Shown: piece after piece, positions 45,272 to 53,580 of the stretch
How the letters are laid out: every line of letters begins with the position of its first letter
Position numbering within the stretch: position 1 is the first letter of the stretch
From: Aliarcobacter cryaerophilus
GTDB lineage: Bacteria; Campylobacterota; Campylobacteria; Campylobacterales; Arcobacteraceae
Direction: 5' to 3'
Length of the DNA: 64,000 nt
NCBI RefSeq assembly: GCF_014352935.1
Contig: NZ_CP060694.1
Location: forward strand, 1,426,001 to 1,490,000
The notes under the pieces: generated by a model
What the model saw: the letters and a program-made list of their open reading frames with translations, nothing else
What the model was told of the DNA's origin: nothing
Database searches by the model: none
Made by a program: the position numbers and the translations under genes

Positions 45272-46375
45272 ATGAATAAAAATAAGAAAATAGTTGTAGG
45301 AATGTCAGGTGGAGTTGATTCATCTGTTACAGCCTTATTGTTAAAACAACAAGGTTATGATGTTGTTGGACTATTTATGCGAAACTGGGAGTATGGAATA
45401 AAAGGTAGCCAGTGCCCTAATCGTATAGAGTTTGAAGATGCAAAAAAAGTTGGTGCATTAATAGGTATTGAAGTTATTGGAAAGGACTTCGTAAAAGAGT
45501 ACAGAGATAGAGTTTTTGATGTTTTCCTAGATGGTTTAAAACAAGGTCTTACACCAAATCCAGATATTTTATGTAATCGTGAGATAAAATTTAATGTATT
45601 TTTAAATGAAGCAAAAAATATGGGTGCAGAGATGATTGCAACTGGTCATTATGCGAAAATTGCAAAATATAAAGACCATTTTGTACTAGATACTCCAAAA
45701 GATAGCTCAAAAGATCAAAGCTATTTTTTACATGCACTATCAAGTGAACAGTTAAGTCATGCTATGTTTCCACTTGGAGATTTAACAAAAAAAGAGGTTA
45801 GAGAGATAGCAAGAGCTCATAATCTTCCTGTTAGTGATAAAAAAGATAGCACGGGAATTTGTTTTATTGGAAATCAAAAATTTGATGAGTTTATTACACA
45901 ACACTTAAAAGCAATTCCAGGTGATATTATTGATGAAAATGGAAAAGTTTTAGGAAAACACAAAGGTCTTGTTTGTTATACATTGGGTCAGAGAAAAGGT
46001 ATAGGTCTTGGTGGACTTAAAGGCAATGAAAATGAAAACAATACGCACAAACCTTGGTTTGTAGCTTCTAAAGATGTAGTAAATAATACATTAACAATTG
46101 TTCAAGATACAAATCATCCGTTACTAATGAGTAAAACTGTTGAAGCAAAACAGATGCACTGGGTACTAGAAGTTGCACCAAAAGTTGGGGATAAACTAAT
46201 GGCACAAGTTAGATATAGACAACAAAAACAAGCTTGTACGGTTGTTGAGGCAAGTGCCGAAAAAGTAATAGTAGAGTTTGATAATCCTCAAAGAGCTGTA
46301 ACTCTAGGACAAAGTCTTGTTTTATACTCAGGTGATTATTGTCTTGGTGGTGGCTTTATAAGCTTTTACAAATAA
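45272..46375 (+). CDS. mnmA: tRNA 2-thiouridylase MnmA, E. coli-like copy
   Basis: Thiolates U34 of tRNA-Lys, -Glu and -Gln. 367 residues: PP-loop GMSGGVDSSV, catalytic cysteines in TPNPDILCNREIKF (C101) and STGICFIG (C197), equivalent to C102 and C199 of the E. coli protein, then QGDI-type beta-barrel segments with LGQRKGIGLGG. Its wording around the active site is close to the gamma-proteobacterial form and unlike the second mnmA that follows 11 bases later. This suggests it was gained by transfer and is now the working copy. All three of its usual tRNA targets matter for growth. Confidence 0.9.
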   Translation: MNKNKKIVVGMSGGVDSSVTALLLKQQGYDVVGLFMRNWEYGIKGSQCPNRIEFEDAKKVGALIGIEVIGKDFVKEYRDRVFDVFLDGLKQGLTPNPDILCNREIKFNVFLNEAKNMGAEMIATGHYAKIAKYKDHFVLDTPKDSSKDQSYFLHALSSEQLSHAMFPLGDLTKKEVREIARAHNLPVSDKKDSTGICFIGNQKFDEFITQHLKAIPGDIIDENGKVLGKHKGLVCYTLGQRKGIGLGGLKGNENENNTHKPWFVASKDVVNNTLTIVQDTNHPLLMSKTVEAKQMHWVLEVAPKVGDKLMAQVRYRQQKQACTVVEASAEKVIVEFDNPQRAVTLGQSLVLYSGDYCLGGGFISFYK

Positions 46376-46386
46376 AAAGGTAAAAG

Positions 46387-47051
46387 ATGAGTAAACAAAA
46401 AGTAATAGTTGGAATGAGTGGAGGAATTGACTCATCAGTTACAGCTTATATCTTACAAAAAGATGGATATGAAGTTGAAGGAGTTTATCTAAAACTTCAT
46501 AATAGAACTGATGGTTACCACGAATCAAATTTAAATTATATTGATGGAGTTACAAAATTTTTAGGTATAAAATATCATATTTTAGATTTATCCAAAAAAT
46601 TTAAAAAAGATGTTTATGACTATTTTGTAAACTCTTACATAGATGGAAATACTCCAAATCCATGTGTAAAATGTAATAAAAATATAAAATTTGGTGCAAT
46701 GCTTGATTTTGCAAAAAAGCAAGGAGCTTCATTTCTTGCAACTGGTCACTATGTAAAAACTGATGGTAAATTTTTCTATGTTGCAGATGATTTATCAAAA
46801 GATCAAAGTTATTTTTTATCTCAAGTTCCTAAAGAGGATATTGCTTTTATGATGTTTCCTTTAAGTAACTACAAAAAAGAAGATATCATAAGACTAGGGT
46901 CAAACCTCGATGTAACTTATAAAAAGATAACTGAAAAAAATGAATCACAAGAGATCTGTTTTGTAGAGACAGTTTATACAGATATTATAAAAAAATACGC
47001 AAATATAGATATTGAAGGTGATGTTTTAGACCAAAATGGAAATGTAGTAGG
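46387..47051 (+). pseudogene. mnmA: Second mnmA, 5' part, cut by IS21-type element
   Basis: About 222 residues of a second tRNA 2-thiouridylase of the form usual in Campylobacterota: VGMSGGIDSSVTAYIL PP-loop, TPNPCVKCNKNIKFG (C96) and SQEICFVE (C191). The frame runs out of mnmA into the insertion element after NGNVVG and stops at 47109. Without the element and one copy of GTAGG, the sequence reads NGNVVGKHKGYAHYT in frame and the gene would be 345 codons, with no other lesion. So the insertion is recent and has inactivated it or left a truncated product. Confidence 0.9.
47047..47051 (+). repeat. Target-site duplication GTAGG, left copy
   Basis: GTAGG directly before the TG that begins the element; the second copy is at 49641-49645. 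Removal of one copy and the element restores the mnmA frame. Confidence 0.8.
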
Positions 47052-47153
47052 TGCTCCAGCCGATTTATTCGGACAGTCTGCCGGAGTGATTCGGACAGTT
47101 TTAAAGTAGAAATTTTCTAAGTGTAAAATTATAACATAAGTGTCCGAATGTTT

Positions 47154-47900
47154 TTAAATTTTGTTGATTTTTGATCTTAATTTTCGCATAGATTCTCCTT
47201 CTAATTCAATTCTATGGGATGAGTGAATTATCCTATCTAAAATAGCATCAGCAACTGTGTCATTATTTAAATAGTTATACCAACTTGAAACAGGTAATTG
47301 AGAAGTAATTATTGTTGAATTTAATTCGGTTCTATCTTCAATTATTTCAAATAAATTTGTTGCATCATCAGTTGTAATAGTTGAAGTTCCAAAGTCATCT
47401 AAAATTAGCAATTCAAACCTAGAGTATTTTTTTAATAAATTTGTATATGTTCCAGTTGCTCTTGAAATTTTTATCTCTTCAAGTAAAGTTGGAACCCTTG
47501 TATAATAAACTCTAAATCCATCTATTATTGCTCTATTGCCTAATGCTTGTGAAATATATGATTTTCCAGTACCCGTTTTACCCGTAATTATTATATTTTG
47601 ATGATTTCTAATAAAGTTCATATTTGCTAAATCTTTTATTACTGATATATCAATTTTCCTTTTAATAGAGTAATCTATATCTTCTATTGCTGCTTGTTTA
47701 TCTTTAATTTTTGAGAGTTTTAAATTCATTGATATTTTTTTGTTATGTAAAAATATCTCTTGAGATTCTAATAAGTTATATAATCTCTCTTCGAAGCTGA
47801 GTTTATTGTAACTTATATCCTCTATTTGTCTTAAATATGCCTGTTTTAATCCATCATATCTTAAATCATTTATTTTATTTATTATTGTAGTTTGGTTCAT
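47154..47900 (-). CDS. istB: IS21 helper ATPase IstB
   Basis: 248-residue AAA+ protein related to DnaC that activates the transposase and selects targets. Walker A is ITGKTGTGKSYISQ (about 105-118), Walker B LLILDDFGT, and sensor region IITSQLPVSSWY. The N-terminal helical domain (KIKDKQAAIEDIDY) is normal for IstB. It follows istA after 24 bases on the same strand. Confidence 0.93.
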   Translation of the reverse strand: MNQTTIINKINDLRYDGLKQAYLRQIEDISYNKLSFEERLYNLLESQEIFLHNKKISMNLKLSKIKDKQAAIEDIDYSIKRKIDISVIKDLANMNFIRNHQNIIITGKTGTGKSYISQALGNRAIIDGFRVYYTRVPTLLEEIKISRATGTYTNLLKKYSRFELLILDDFGTSTITTDDATNLFEIIEDRTELNSTIITSQLPVSSWYNYLNNDTVADAILDRIIHSSHRIELEGESMRKLRSKINKI

Positions 47901-47924
47901 TTTTTGCCTTTTTATTTTAGATTT

Positions 47925-49448
47925 TTATTTATAATAATCAGATCCACGAATATTTTCATGGTTATTAAATAGTGTTGATGTTGTAGTATTAGCAACAACT
48001 AAGTATAGTTTTTTTGATAAAATTGATTCTATTGATTTAACACTTTTTGCATCAATTTTTATTGCATATGATAGTGCTAAATTTAACTCAATTTTTCCAT
48101 ATATTTTTGCTAAAGACAATATTGCAATTATCGTTCTATATGCTTTTACAGGGTATGGAGCTTCAGATAATCTTTTTTCAACAAACTCTTTAGTTTCATT
48201 TCCAATATTTTCACCCCAAGATATTAATCTTTGAGGATTCATCTTTTCACTTTGATACTGATGATTTAAAGGCATATGCTCTTTTATTGTTGAAGAATCA
48301 TTTATTTTATATAATCTTGGATGAGTAGCAACTATTTTCGATTTATGATATATTTCAACTAATGTAGTTGAATATTTTATCTCTACTCTCTCTTTTAGAT
48401 ATTTAAATGGTACTGAGTAATAACATTTTAAAAGTTCAACATGATAATCTATATTTACAGTCGCAATTTTTAACTCTTTATAGATAAATCTATTTATTGG
48501 TAATTGTTGTAAATATGATTTTTCAAGTTCTATAAATAGTTCTGATCTACTTTTACCTATTTTTTTAATAATTTTATTATTATAAATATCAAGTAGTGGA
48601 TTTATTGCTTGATTTATTTCATCAATATTAAAAAAGCTTCTATTTCTAAATCTTGCTATTATCCATCTTTGAATTGCTTGTACACCTTGTTCTACTTTTG
48701 CTTTATCTTGTGGTTTATATGGACGTGCTGCTTCTATTGCATAGTTATAATGTCTTGAAAGTTCTGCATAATTTTCATTAAACACTATGCCATTCTTATT
48801 ATTTGAAATAATTGCACTTTTTAGATTATCAGGAACAATTACTTTAGGAACACCTTCATAAAAATTAAATGCTTCTACATGAGATTTTATAAAATCTTCA
48901 ACTTTTTGAGAAGAAGTTGCATGAACAAAGGTATATCCACTTAATCCTAGTACACTTACAAATATTTGTGCTTTTTCAACTTCACCTGTTTTTAAATTTA
49001 TTACAGGAACAGTTAATCCACTATAATCTACGAACATTTTTTCACCAGCAACATATGTTTGTCTCATTGTAGGATTTAATTTTCTTTTATATTTATAGTA
49101 ATACTCTTTAAATTGGCTACAACCATATCCATCTGGATGCATCTCTTTATACTCTTGCCACAACAGTTCAAAGGTTACACCTTTTTTTGTTATCTCTTTA
49201 TGAATATATTCAACATCTGGTATTGGTCTTGATTTATAGCTTTTTGGTAAGGATTTTTCAGGAAATAGAATTTGACTAATTTCATCATCATCAAGATTAA
49301 GAAATTCATCAATTTTTTTATCTATTATTTCAAATCTTTTACAATAATCCCCAACAGTTGATGAAGGTACATTTAAAGCTCTACTAATTTGACGGTACGA
49401 TATATTGGTAATAAACTTTAATCTCAATATATCTTTTATTTTTTTCAT
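47925..49448 (-). CDS. istA: IS21 transposase IstA
   Basis: DDE transposase of about 507 residues. N-terminal HTH (FITNISYRQISRALNVPSST), then the RNase H-like core with KMFVDYSGLTVPV (first D), VPKVIVPDNLKSAI (second D) and DKAKVEQGVQAIQRW (E), and a C-terminal beta domain. I start it at ATG 49448, which has AGGAGACTTTCT upstream; an ATG 5 codons earlier is possible. No frameshift. Confidence 0.93.
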   Translation of the reverse strand: MKKIKDILRLKFITNISYRQISRALNVPSSTVGDYCKRFEIIDKKIDEFLNLDDDEISQILFPEKSLPKSYKSRPIPDVEYIHKEITKKGVTFELLWQEYKEMHPDGYGCSQFKEYYYKYKRKLNPTMRQTYVAGEKMFVDYSGLTVPVINLKTGEVEKAQIFVSVLGLSGYTFVHATSSQKVEDFIKSHVEAFNFYEGVPKVIVPDNLKSAIISNNKNGIVFNENYAELSRHYNYAIEAARPYKPQDKAKVEQGVQAIQRWIIARFRNRSFFNIDEINQAINPLLDIYNNKIIKKIGKSRSELFIELEKSYLQQLPINRFIYKELKIATVNIDYHVELLKCYYSVPFKYLKERVEIKYSTTLVEIYHKSKIVATHPRLYKINDSSTIKEHMPLNHQYQSEKMNPQRLISWGENIGNETKEFVEKRLSEAPYPVKAYRTIIAILSLAKIYGKIELNLALSYAIKIDAKSVKSIESILSKKLYLVVANTTTSTLFNNHENIRGSDYYK

Positions 49449-49544
49449 AGAAAGTCTCCTCATTTTTACCCTTTGTTTTTTACAAAGTGTAATTAAATAT
49501 TTAGAAAATTTCTACTTGATAAATTCCAGCCGGAATTCTTTAAA

Positions 49545-49640
49545 ATTGTCCGAATATAAATCGGCTAGCTGTCCGAATCAACTCCGGCAGAGTGTCCGGA
49601 TGTAAATCGGCTGGCTGTCCGAATTGTTCCGGCGTATGCA
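49545..49640. repeat. Right-end transposase-binding repeats of the IS21 element
   Basis: Four imperfect copies of a unit reading CTGTCCGAAT-N5/6-CCGGC (or its AATCGGC variant) follow one another, ending at the CA terminus. The left end has two copies in the opposite orientation. The flanking TTAGAAAATTTCTA also occurs, inverted, inside the left end. Confidence 0.8.
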
Positions 49641-50018
49641 GTAGGAAAGCATAAAGGTTATGCTCACTATACAATTGGAAAAAGAAAAGGATTTACAGTT
49701 AAAGGTGCCCAAGAGCCCCATTTTGTTTTAAAATTAAATCCAAAAGATAACACTATTATTGTTGGTAAAAAACTAGCTTTAGAAGTTAATGAAGTTGTTG
49801 GAGAAGAGCTTAATATGTATATTGATGATAAAAAATTCTCATGTGGTGTAAAACTAAGATATAGAAGTAATACAATTTTATGTGATGTTGAGATTATTAA
49901 TGATAAAGCAATTATAAAATTAAAAGAACCAGCTTTTGGAGTTGCTAGTGGACAATTGGCTGTTTTTTATGATGAAAATAAAGTTTTAGGAAGTGCTTTT
50001 ATAAAAAGTGCAAAATAA
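49641..50018 (+). pseudogene. mnmA: Second mnmA, 3' part beyond the insertion
   Basis: Continues the second mnmA: GKHKGYAHYTIGKRKGF, then VNEVVGEELNMYIDD and the C-terminal barrel ending FIKSAK, stop at 50016-50018. A start at 49815 could give only the last 67 residues and is unlikely to be functional. Together with 46387-47051 this makes one intact 1038-base gene after in-silico removal of the element. Confidence 0.9.
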
Positions 50019-50045
50019 TTAAAAGTGGAAATCCACTTTTAATTA
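50018..50045. terminator. Terminator between mnmA remnant and porin gene
   Basis: AATTAAAAGTGGA-AA-TCCACTTTTAATT: 13-base arms with a nominal two-base loop (about four when folded). Symmetric, serving both convergent genes. Confidence 0.85.
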
Positions 50046-50050
50046 TTTAA

Positions 50051-51244
50051 CTAAAATTTATACTCAACACTAGCTAAATATTTATTATAATCTGTCTCAC
50101 CATTTGCTTCGTCAGCATCTACATTTACATACATAATATTTGTATTTAAATTTTTTGTGAAATTATATCCAGCACTTAGATTTAACTCTTTTTCTTTAAG
50201 TCCTGAATTTGTAGCGTTATCATATCTTGTAATTCCATACAAAGCACCAAATTCAAAATCATAAATTGAATAACCTAAAGAGCCATAAATAGTTCTAGCA
50301 TCTAAAGTATATACTTGATTTCCATCTTCAAATGGTGAAATACTATCTCCATAAGAAGTTATAATATCAGCTCCACCTTTTTTACTTGTTTTTATTAAAC
50401 CAACTGCTGAAGTTAAATCTTCAAAATTACCATTTAACTCAAAATGTGCTATATAACCATTTTCTAAACTATTATTAGTTTTATATTCATTAGTTAAGCT
50501 ACTCTTTGCATATTGTGCAATAGCTCCAAAATGTTCTAAATTGTAAGAAGTTTTTAAACCATAGAATTTTACTGCATCTGGAATTTGGTAGTAGTAAGGA
50601 TTTATTTCCAATCCCTCTAAACTCTCATTTTTAATATCAACTACATAAATACCTTTATTTAAATCATTTGGTTTATGAAAGTCTTCACTTGTATCAATTC
50701 CTGATTCAGCTTTTCTATTTGAAAATGCTAAAGATACAGTAGTATCAGGAATTGCTGTAATCTCGGCAATAGCTCCTTGTTGATAATCTGTAAGCCACTC
50801 TAATTCACCTTCATATCTACCTGCTTTAATTAATAACATCTCATTTAAAGAGTATTGTAAATATGCTTGAGTTATTAAAGCATTGTTTTCAAAAGGTCCT
50901 TCGTTTTTTCTATCATCTTTATGTTTTTCACCAAGTTTAATATTTCCTTTTACTTGAGTTCCTAAACTAAAACCATAAAAACTAGCAGTGTTATATCCTA
51001 AAGTTAAATTACCATTACCAAATGCAAAATCTCTTTTAATAGATTGATCTTTATTATCTTGAGTTAATCCAAATAGTGCTATGCTTCCCTCAATTTTACC
51101 ATTTTTGAAAGCTTCATCTATAGAGTTTGCATTTTCTATATTATCTTTCTTTAAAGGAGCATCAACTTCTTTGTCAAAAGCTGAAGCAGCAAACATTGTA
51201 CTTGATAACATAATAGTTGAAACAACTAAACTTAATTTTTTCAT
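50051..51244 (-). CDS. Outer-membrane porin, Campylobacterota Opr/OprD-like type
   Basis: 397-residue beta-barrel protein. Signal peptide MKKLSLVVSTIMLSSTMFA (about 1-21). Mature sequence has alternating beta strands throughout and ends YLASVEYKF, with the aromatic C-terminal residue required for barrel assembly. GRYEGELEWLTDYQQGA and the strand pattern resemble the porin family common in Arcobacter/Sulfurimonas. ATG has AAAGGAGTATTT in front. A Fur-box-like palindrome 26 bases upstream points to iron control, so it may take up an iron compound. Confidence 0.8.
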   Translation of the reverse strand: MKKLSLVVSTIMLSSTMFAASAFDKEVDAPLKKDNIENANSIDEAFKNGKIEGSIALFGLTQDNKDQSIKRDFAFGNGNLTLGYNTASFYGFSLGTQVKGNIKLGEKHKDDRKNEGPFENNALITQAYLQYSLNEMLLIKAGRYEGELEWLTDYQQGAIAEITAIPDTTVSLAFSNRKAESGIDTSEDFHKPNDLNKGIYVVDIKNESLEGLEINPYYYQIPDAVKFYGLKTSYNLEHFGAIAQYAKSSLTNEYKTNNSLENGYIAHFELNGNFEDLTSAVGLIKTSKKGGADIITSYGDSISPFEDGNQVYTLDARTIYGSLGYSIYDFEFGALYGITRYDNATNSGLKEKELNLSAGYNFTKNLNTNIMYVNVDADEANGETDYNKYLASVEYKF

Positions 51245-51269
51245 AAATACTCCTTTAATTAATAATCTA

Positions 51270-51288
51270 AATGATACTTGTTATCATT
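51270..51288. promoter_or_regulatory. Fur-box-like operator upstream of the porin gene
   Basis: AATGATACTTGTTATCATT has the inverted arms AATGATA/TATCATT. Its core TGATACTTGTTATCA matches the Fur 7-1-7 pattern TGATAATnATTATCA at 12 of 14 defined positions. It lies 26 bases before the porin ATG. On the other side, prs begins about 135 bases away and has no such link. Confidence 0.65.
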
Positions 51289-51422
51289 ATTTTTAGATTT
51301 TGGAATAATACAGTTTTTTTTATTAATACTTTATTAATCTTTTATTAATAATTAACAAATTTTTATTAAGTAGATTTTTGATACTATTTTAAATAAAAAA
51401 ATCAAAAATTAGAGGAATTTTT

Positions 51423-52355
51423 ATGTCTACTTTTAAACTCTTTAGTGGAAGTGCAAACCCTGAATTTGCAAAAAAAGTTGGTGATTATTTAGGAATGTGT
51501 GTATCAGATGCAACATTAAATAAATTTAGTGATGGTGAAATATCTGTTCAGATAACTCAAAGTGTAAGAGGACAAGATGTTTATATTATTCAACCAACTT
51601 GTGCTCCCACAAATGATAATTTAATGGAACTTTTAATAATGATAGATGCACTTAAAAGATCAAGTGCTAAATCAATAAATGCCGTAATTCCTTACTACGG
51701 ATATGCAAGGCAAGATAGAAAAGCAGCCCCAAGAGTTCCTATTAGCGCAAAATTAGTTGCTGATTTACTAGAAAAAGCTGGAATAAATAGAGTTGTAACT
51801 ATTGATTTACATGCTGCTCAAATTCAAGGATTTTTTAATATTCCTGCTGATAATCTTTTTGGTTCTATTCTTTTTGTAAACTATATAAAAAGTAAAAATT
51901 TAAAAAATCCAATTATTGCAAGTCCAGATATTGGAGGAGTTGCACGTGCTAGACAATATGCTGATAAATTAGGTTACGATTTAGTAATAGTTGATAAAAA
52001 AAGAGAGAAAGCAAATGAGTCTCAAGTTATGAACATAATTGGAGATGTAAAAGGTAAAGATGTTATTTTAGTAGATGATATGGTTGATACTGCTGGAACT
52101 TTAGTAAAAGCTGCTGAAGTTTTAAAGGAAAAAGGTGCTAACAGTGTTATGGCATGTTGTACACATGGAGTTTTAAGTGGTCCTGCTTATGAAAGAGTTG
52201 CAAATGGTGTTTTAGATGAATTAGTTATCTCAGATACAATTCCAACTAAAAAAAATGCAAAAAAAATAACTGTGCTAACAGCTTCTTCTATAATAGGTGA
52301 AGCAATAAGAAGAATTCATAATAACGAATCAGTAAATTCTATTTTTAACAGTTAA
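51423..52355 (+). CDS. prs: Ribose-phosphate pyrophosphokinase
   Basis: Makes PRPP from ribose 5-phosphate and ATP. 310 residues, the standard class I length. Signatures: KLFSGSANPEFAKKVGDYLG-type start (given in part), RQDRKAAPRVPISAKLVADL, IDLHAAQIQGFF, ASPDIGGVARARQYA and the PRPP loop VILVDDMVDTAGTL (about 215-228). The ATG follows GAGGAATTTTT. Monocistronic-looking, between the porin and ompA. Confidence 0.96.
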   Translation: MSTFKLFSGSANPEFAKKVGDYLGMCVSDATLNKFSDGEISVQITQSVRGQDVYIIQPTCAPTNDNLMELLIMIDALKRSSAKSINAVIPYYGYARQDRKAAPRVPISAKLVADLLEKAGINRVVTIDLHAAQIQGFFNIPADNLFGSILFVNYIKSKNLKNPIIASPDIGGVARARQYADKLGYDLVIVDKKREKANESQVMNIIGDVKGKDVILVDDMVDTAGTLVKAAEVLKEKGANSVMACCTHGVLSGPAYERVANGVLDELVISDTIPTKKNAKKITVLTASSIIGEAIRRIHNNESVNSIFNS

Positions 52356-52416
52356 TAAAAAATTAATAAATTACTGATATAATTCGCGTATTGTAATTTA
52401 AAATTAAGGAAAATAA

Positions 52417-53436
52417 ATGAAAAAAATATTACTATCTTCATTAGCTTGTGCATCTTTAGTACTTGCTGCAAATAGTGACTACAAATATGAAATCACTCCA
52501 TTAATCGGTGGAGGATTAGGTGAAGGTAATCATAGTTTAGAAAGAAACTATGCAAATGCTGGATTAGCTTTAGGTTTTAATCAATCAGAGGATTCATTAA
52601 TTGATCAATTTGAATTAGGTTTTTTAAGAACAGTTCAAGATGTTGATGGAAAAAATTCTGTAAGAAATCAAGATACTTCAATTACTAGAGTATTTGGTAA
52701 CTTAGTTAAAGATTACGGTTTGACTACTGATTTATCTTTATATGCGTTAGCAGGACTTGGAGTTGAATTTTTTGATAATGAATTAACTAAACACCAAAAA
52801 GATGGTCTATTTGGAAACTATGGAGTTGGTTTAAAATATCAACTAACAGATGCAATGGCTTTAAAATTTGATTTAAGACATTTAATATCTGCACAAAATG
52901 GAGACAGCACTCTATTATATAACTTTGGTTTAGCTATTCCATTTGGTGAAAAAGCTGCAAAAGTTGCTCCTGTAGCTGCTCCTGCTCCTGTAGCTGCAAA
53001 AGCTGCTCCAAAAGATAGCGATGGAGATGGTGTTATTGATGAACTTGACAAATGTCCAGATACAATGAGAGGTTCAAAAGTTGATACTGTTGGATGTATG
53101 ACTTTAGTTAATTTAAATATTAACTTTGATACTGCTAAAGCAGATATTAAAGACTCTTACAACTCAAGAATTGCTGAATTTGCAAAAGTTATGAATACAG
53201 ATAAAAACTTAAAAGCAAATATCGAAGCTCATACTGATTCAGTTGGAAGTGTTCCATATAATCAAAAACTTTCTGAAAGAAGAGCAGCTTCTGCTGTTAA
53301 AGCTTTAACAGATTTAGGTGTTGAAAAATCAAGATTAAAAGCTGTTGGTTATGGAAAAACTAGACCTATCGCTTCTAACGAAACTGCTGAAGGTAGAGCT
53401 GAAAACAGAAGAGTTCAAGCTGTTATCACTAAATAA
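52417..53436 (+). CDS. OmpA-family outer-membrane protein
   Basis: 339 residues. Signal peptide (1-18, MKKILLSSLACASLVLAAN), N-terminal eight-strand barrel (about 20-175), an alanine/proline linker VAPVAAPAPVAAKAAPK, a thrombospondin-3-like calcium repeat DSDGDGVIDELDKCPDT (about 198-214), and a C-terminal OmpA peptidoglycan-binding domain (about 225-339) with IEAHTDSVGSVPYNQKLSE and GYGKTRPIASN. It ties the outer membrane to the cell wall. Similar to the CadF-like/OmpA proteins of the group, though the adhesin function is not shown. Own promoter; terminator follows. Confidence 0.92.
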   Translation: MKKILLSSLACASLVLAANSDYKYEITPLIGGGLGEGNHSLERNYANAGLALGFNQSEDSLIDQFELGFLRTVQDVDGKNSVRNQDTSITRVFGNLVKDYGLTTDLSLYALAGLGVEFFDNELTKHQKDGLFGNYGVGLKYQLTDAMALKFDLRHLISAQNGDSTLLYNFGLAIPFGEKAAKVAPVAAPAPVAAKAAPKDSDGDGVIDELDKCPDTMRGSKVDTVGCMTLVNLNINFDTAKADIKDSYNSRIAEFAKVMNTDKNLKANIEAHTDSVGSVPYNQKLSERRAASAVKALTDLGVEKSRLKAVGYGKTRPIASNETAEGRAENRRVQAVITK

Positions 53437-53457
53437 TTTAAGATTTTCTTAAATTGT

Positions 53458-53490
53458 AAAGGGACTAGATTATTCTAGTCCCTTTTTTTA
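53458..53490 (+). terminator. Terminator after the OmpA gene
   Basis: AAAGGGACTAGA-TTAT-TCTAGTCCCTTT, 12-bp perfect stem followed by T4. A textbook rho-independent terminator. Confidence 0.93.
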
Positions 53491-53580
53491 TTTAAGAAAA
53501 TAATTTAACAAAAAACTTACTACTTTTTAGATATAATCTTGCCACTTTACAAATAATCTTTTAAAATTATAGGAAAAAAA

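Larger units (their letters stand above)
47052..49640. mobile_element. IS21-family insertion sequence, complete (2589 bp)
   Basis: Bounded by TG (47052) and CA (49640), as usual in IS21, and by the 5-bp duplication GTAGG. It carries istB and istA on the minus strand. Both ends have several copies of a motif like GCCGR-5/6-ATTCGGACAG: two at the left end (47058-47098) and four at the right (about 49545-49634), typical multiple transposase sites. Both genes are open and complete, so it may still be mobile. Confidence 0.92.

Noticed and set aside
49815-50018. Independent small gene after the IS21 element
   Set aside because: It is the C-terminal part of the interrupted mnmA in the same frame and has no Shine-Dalgarno of its own.
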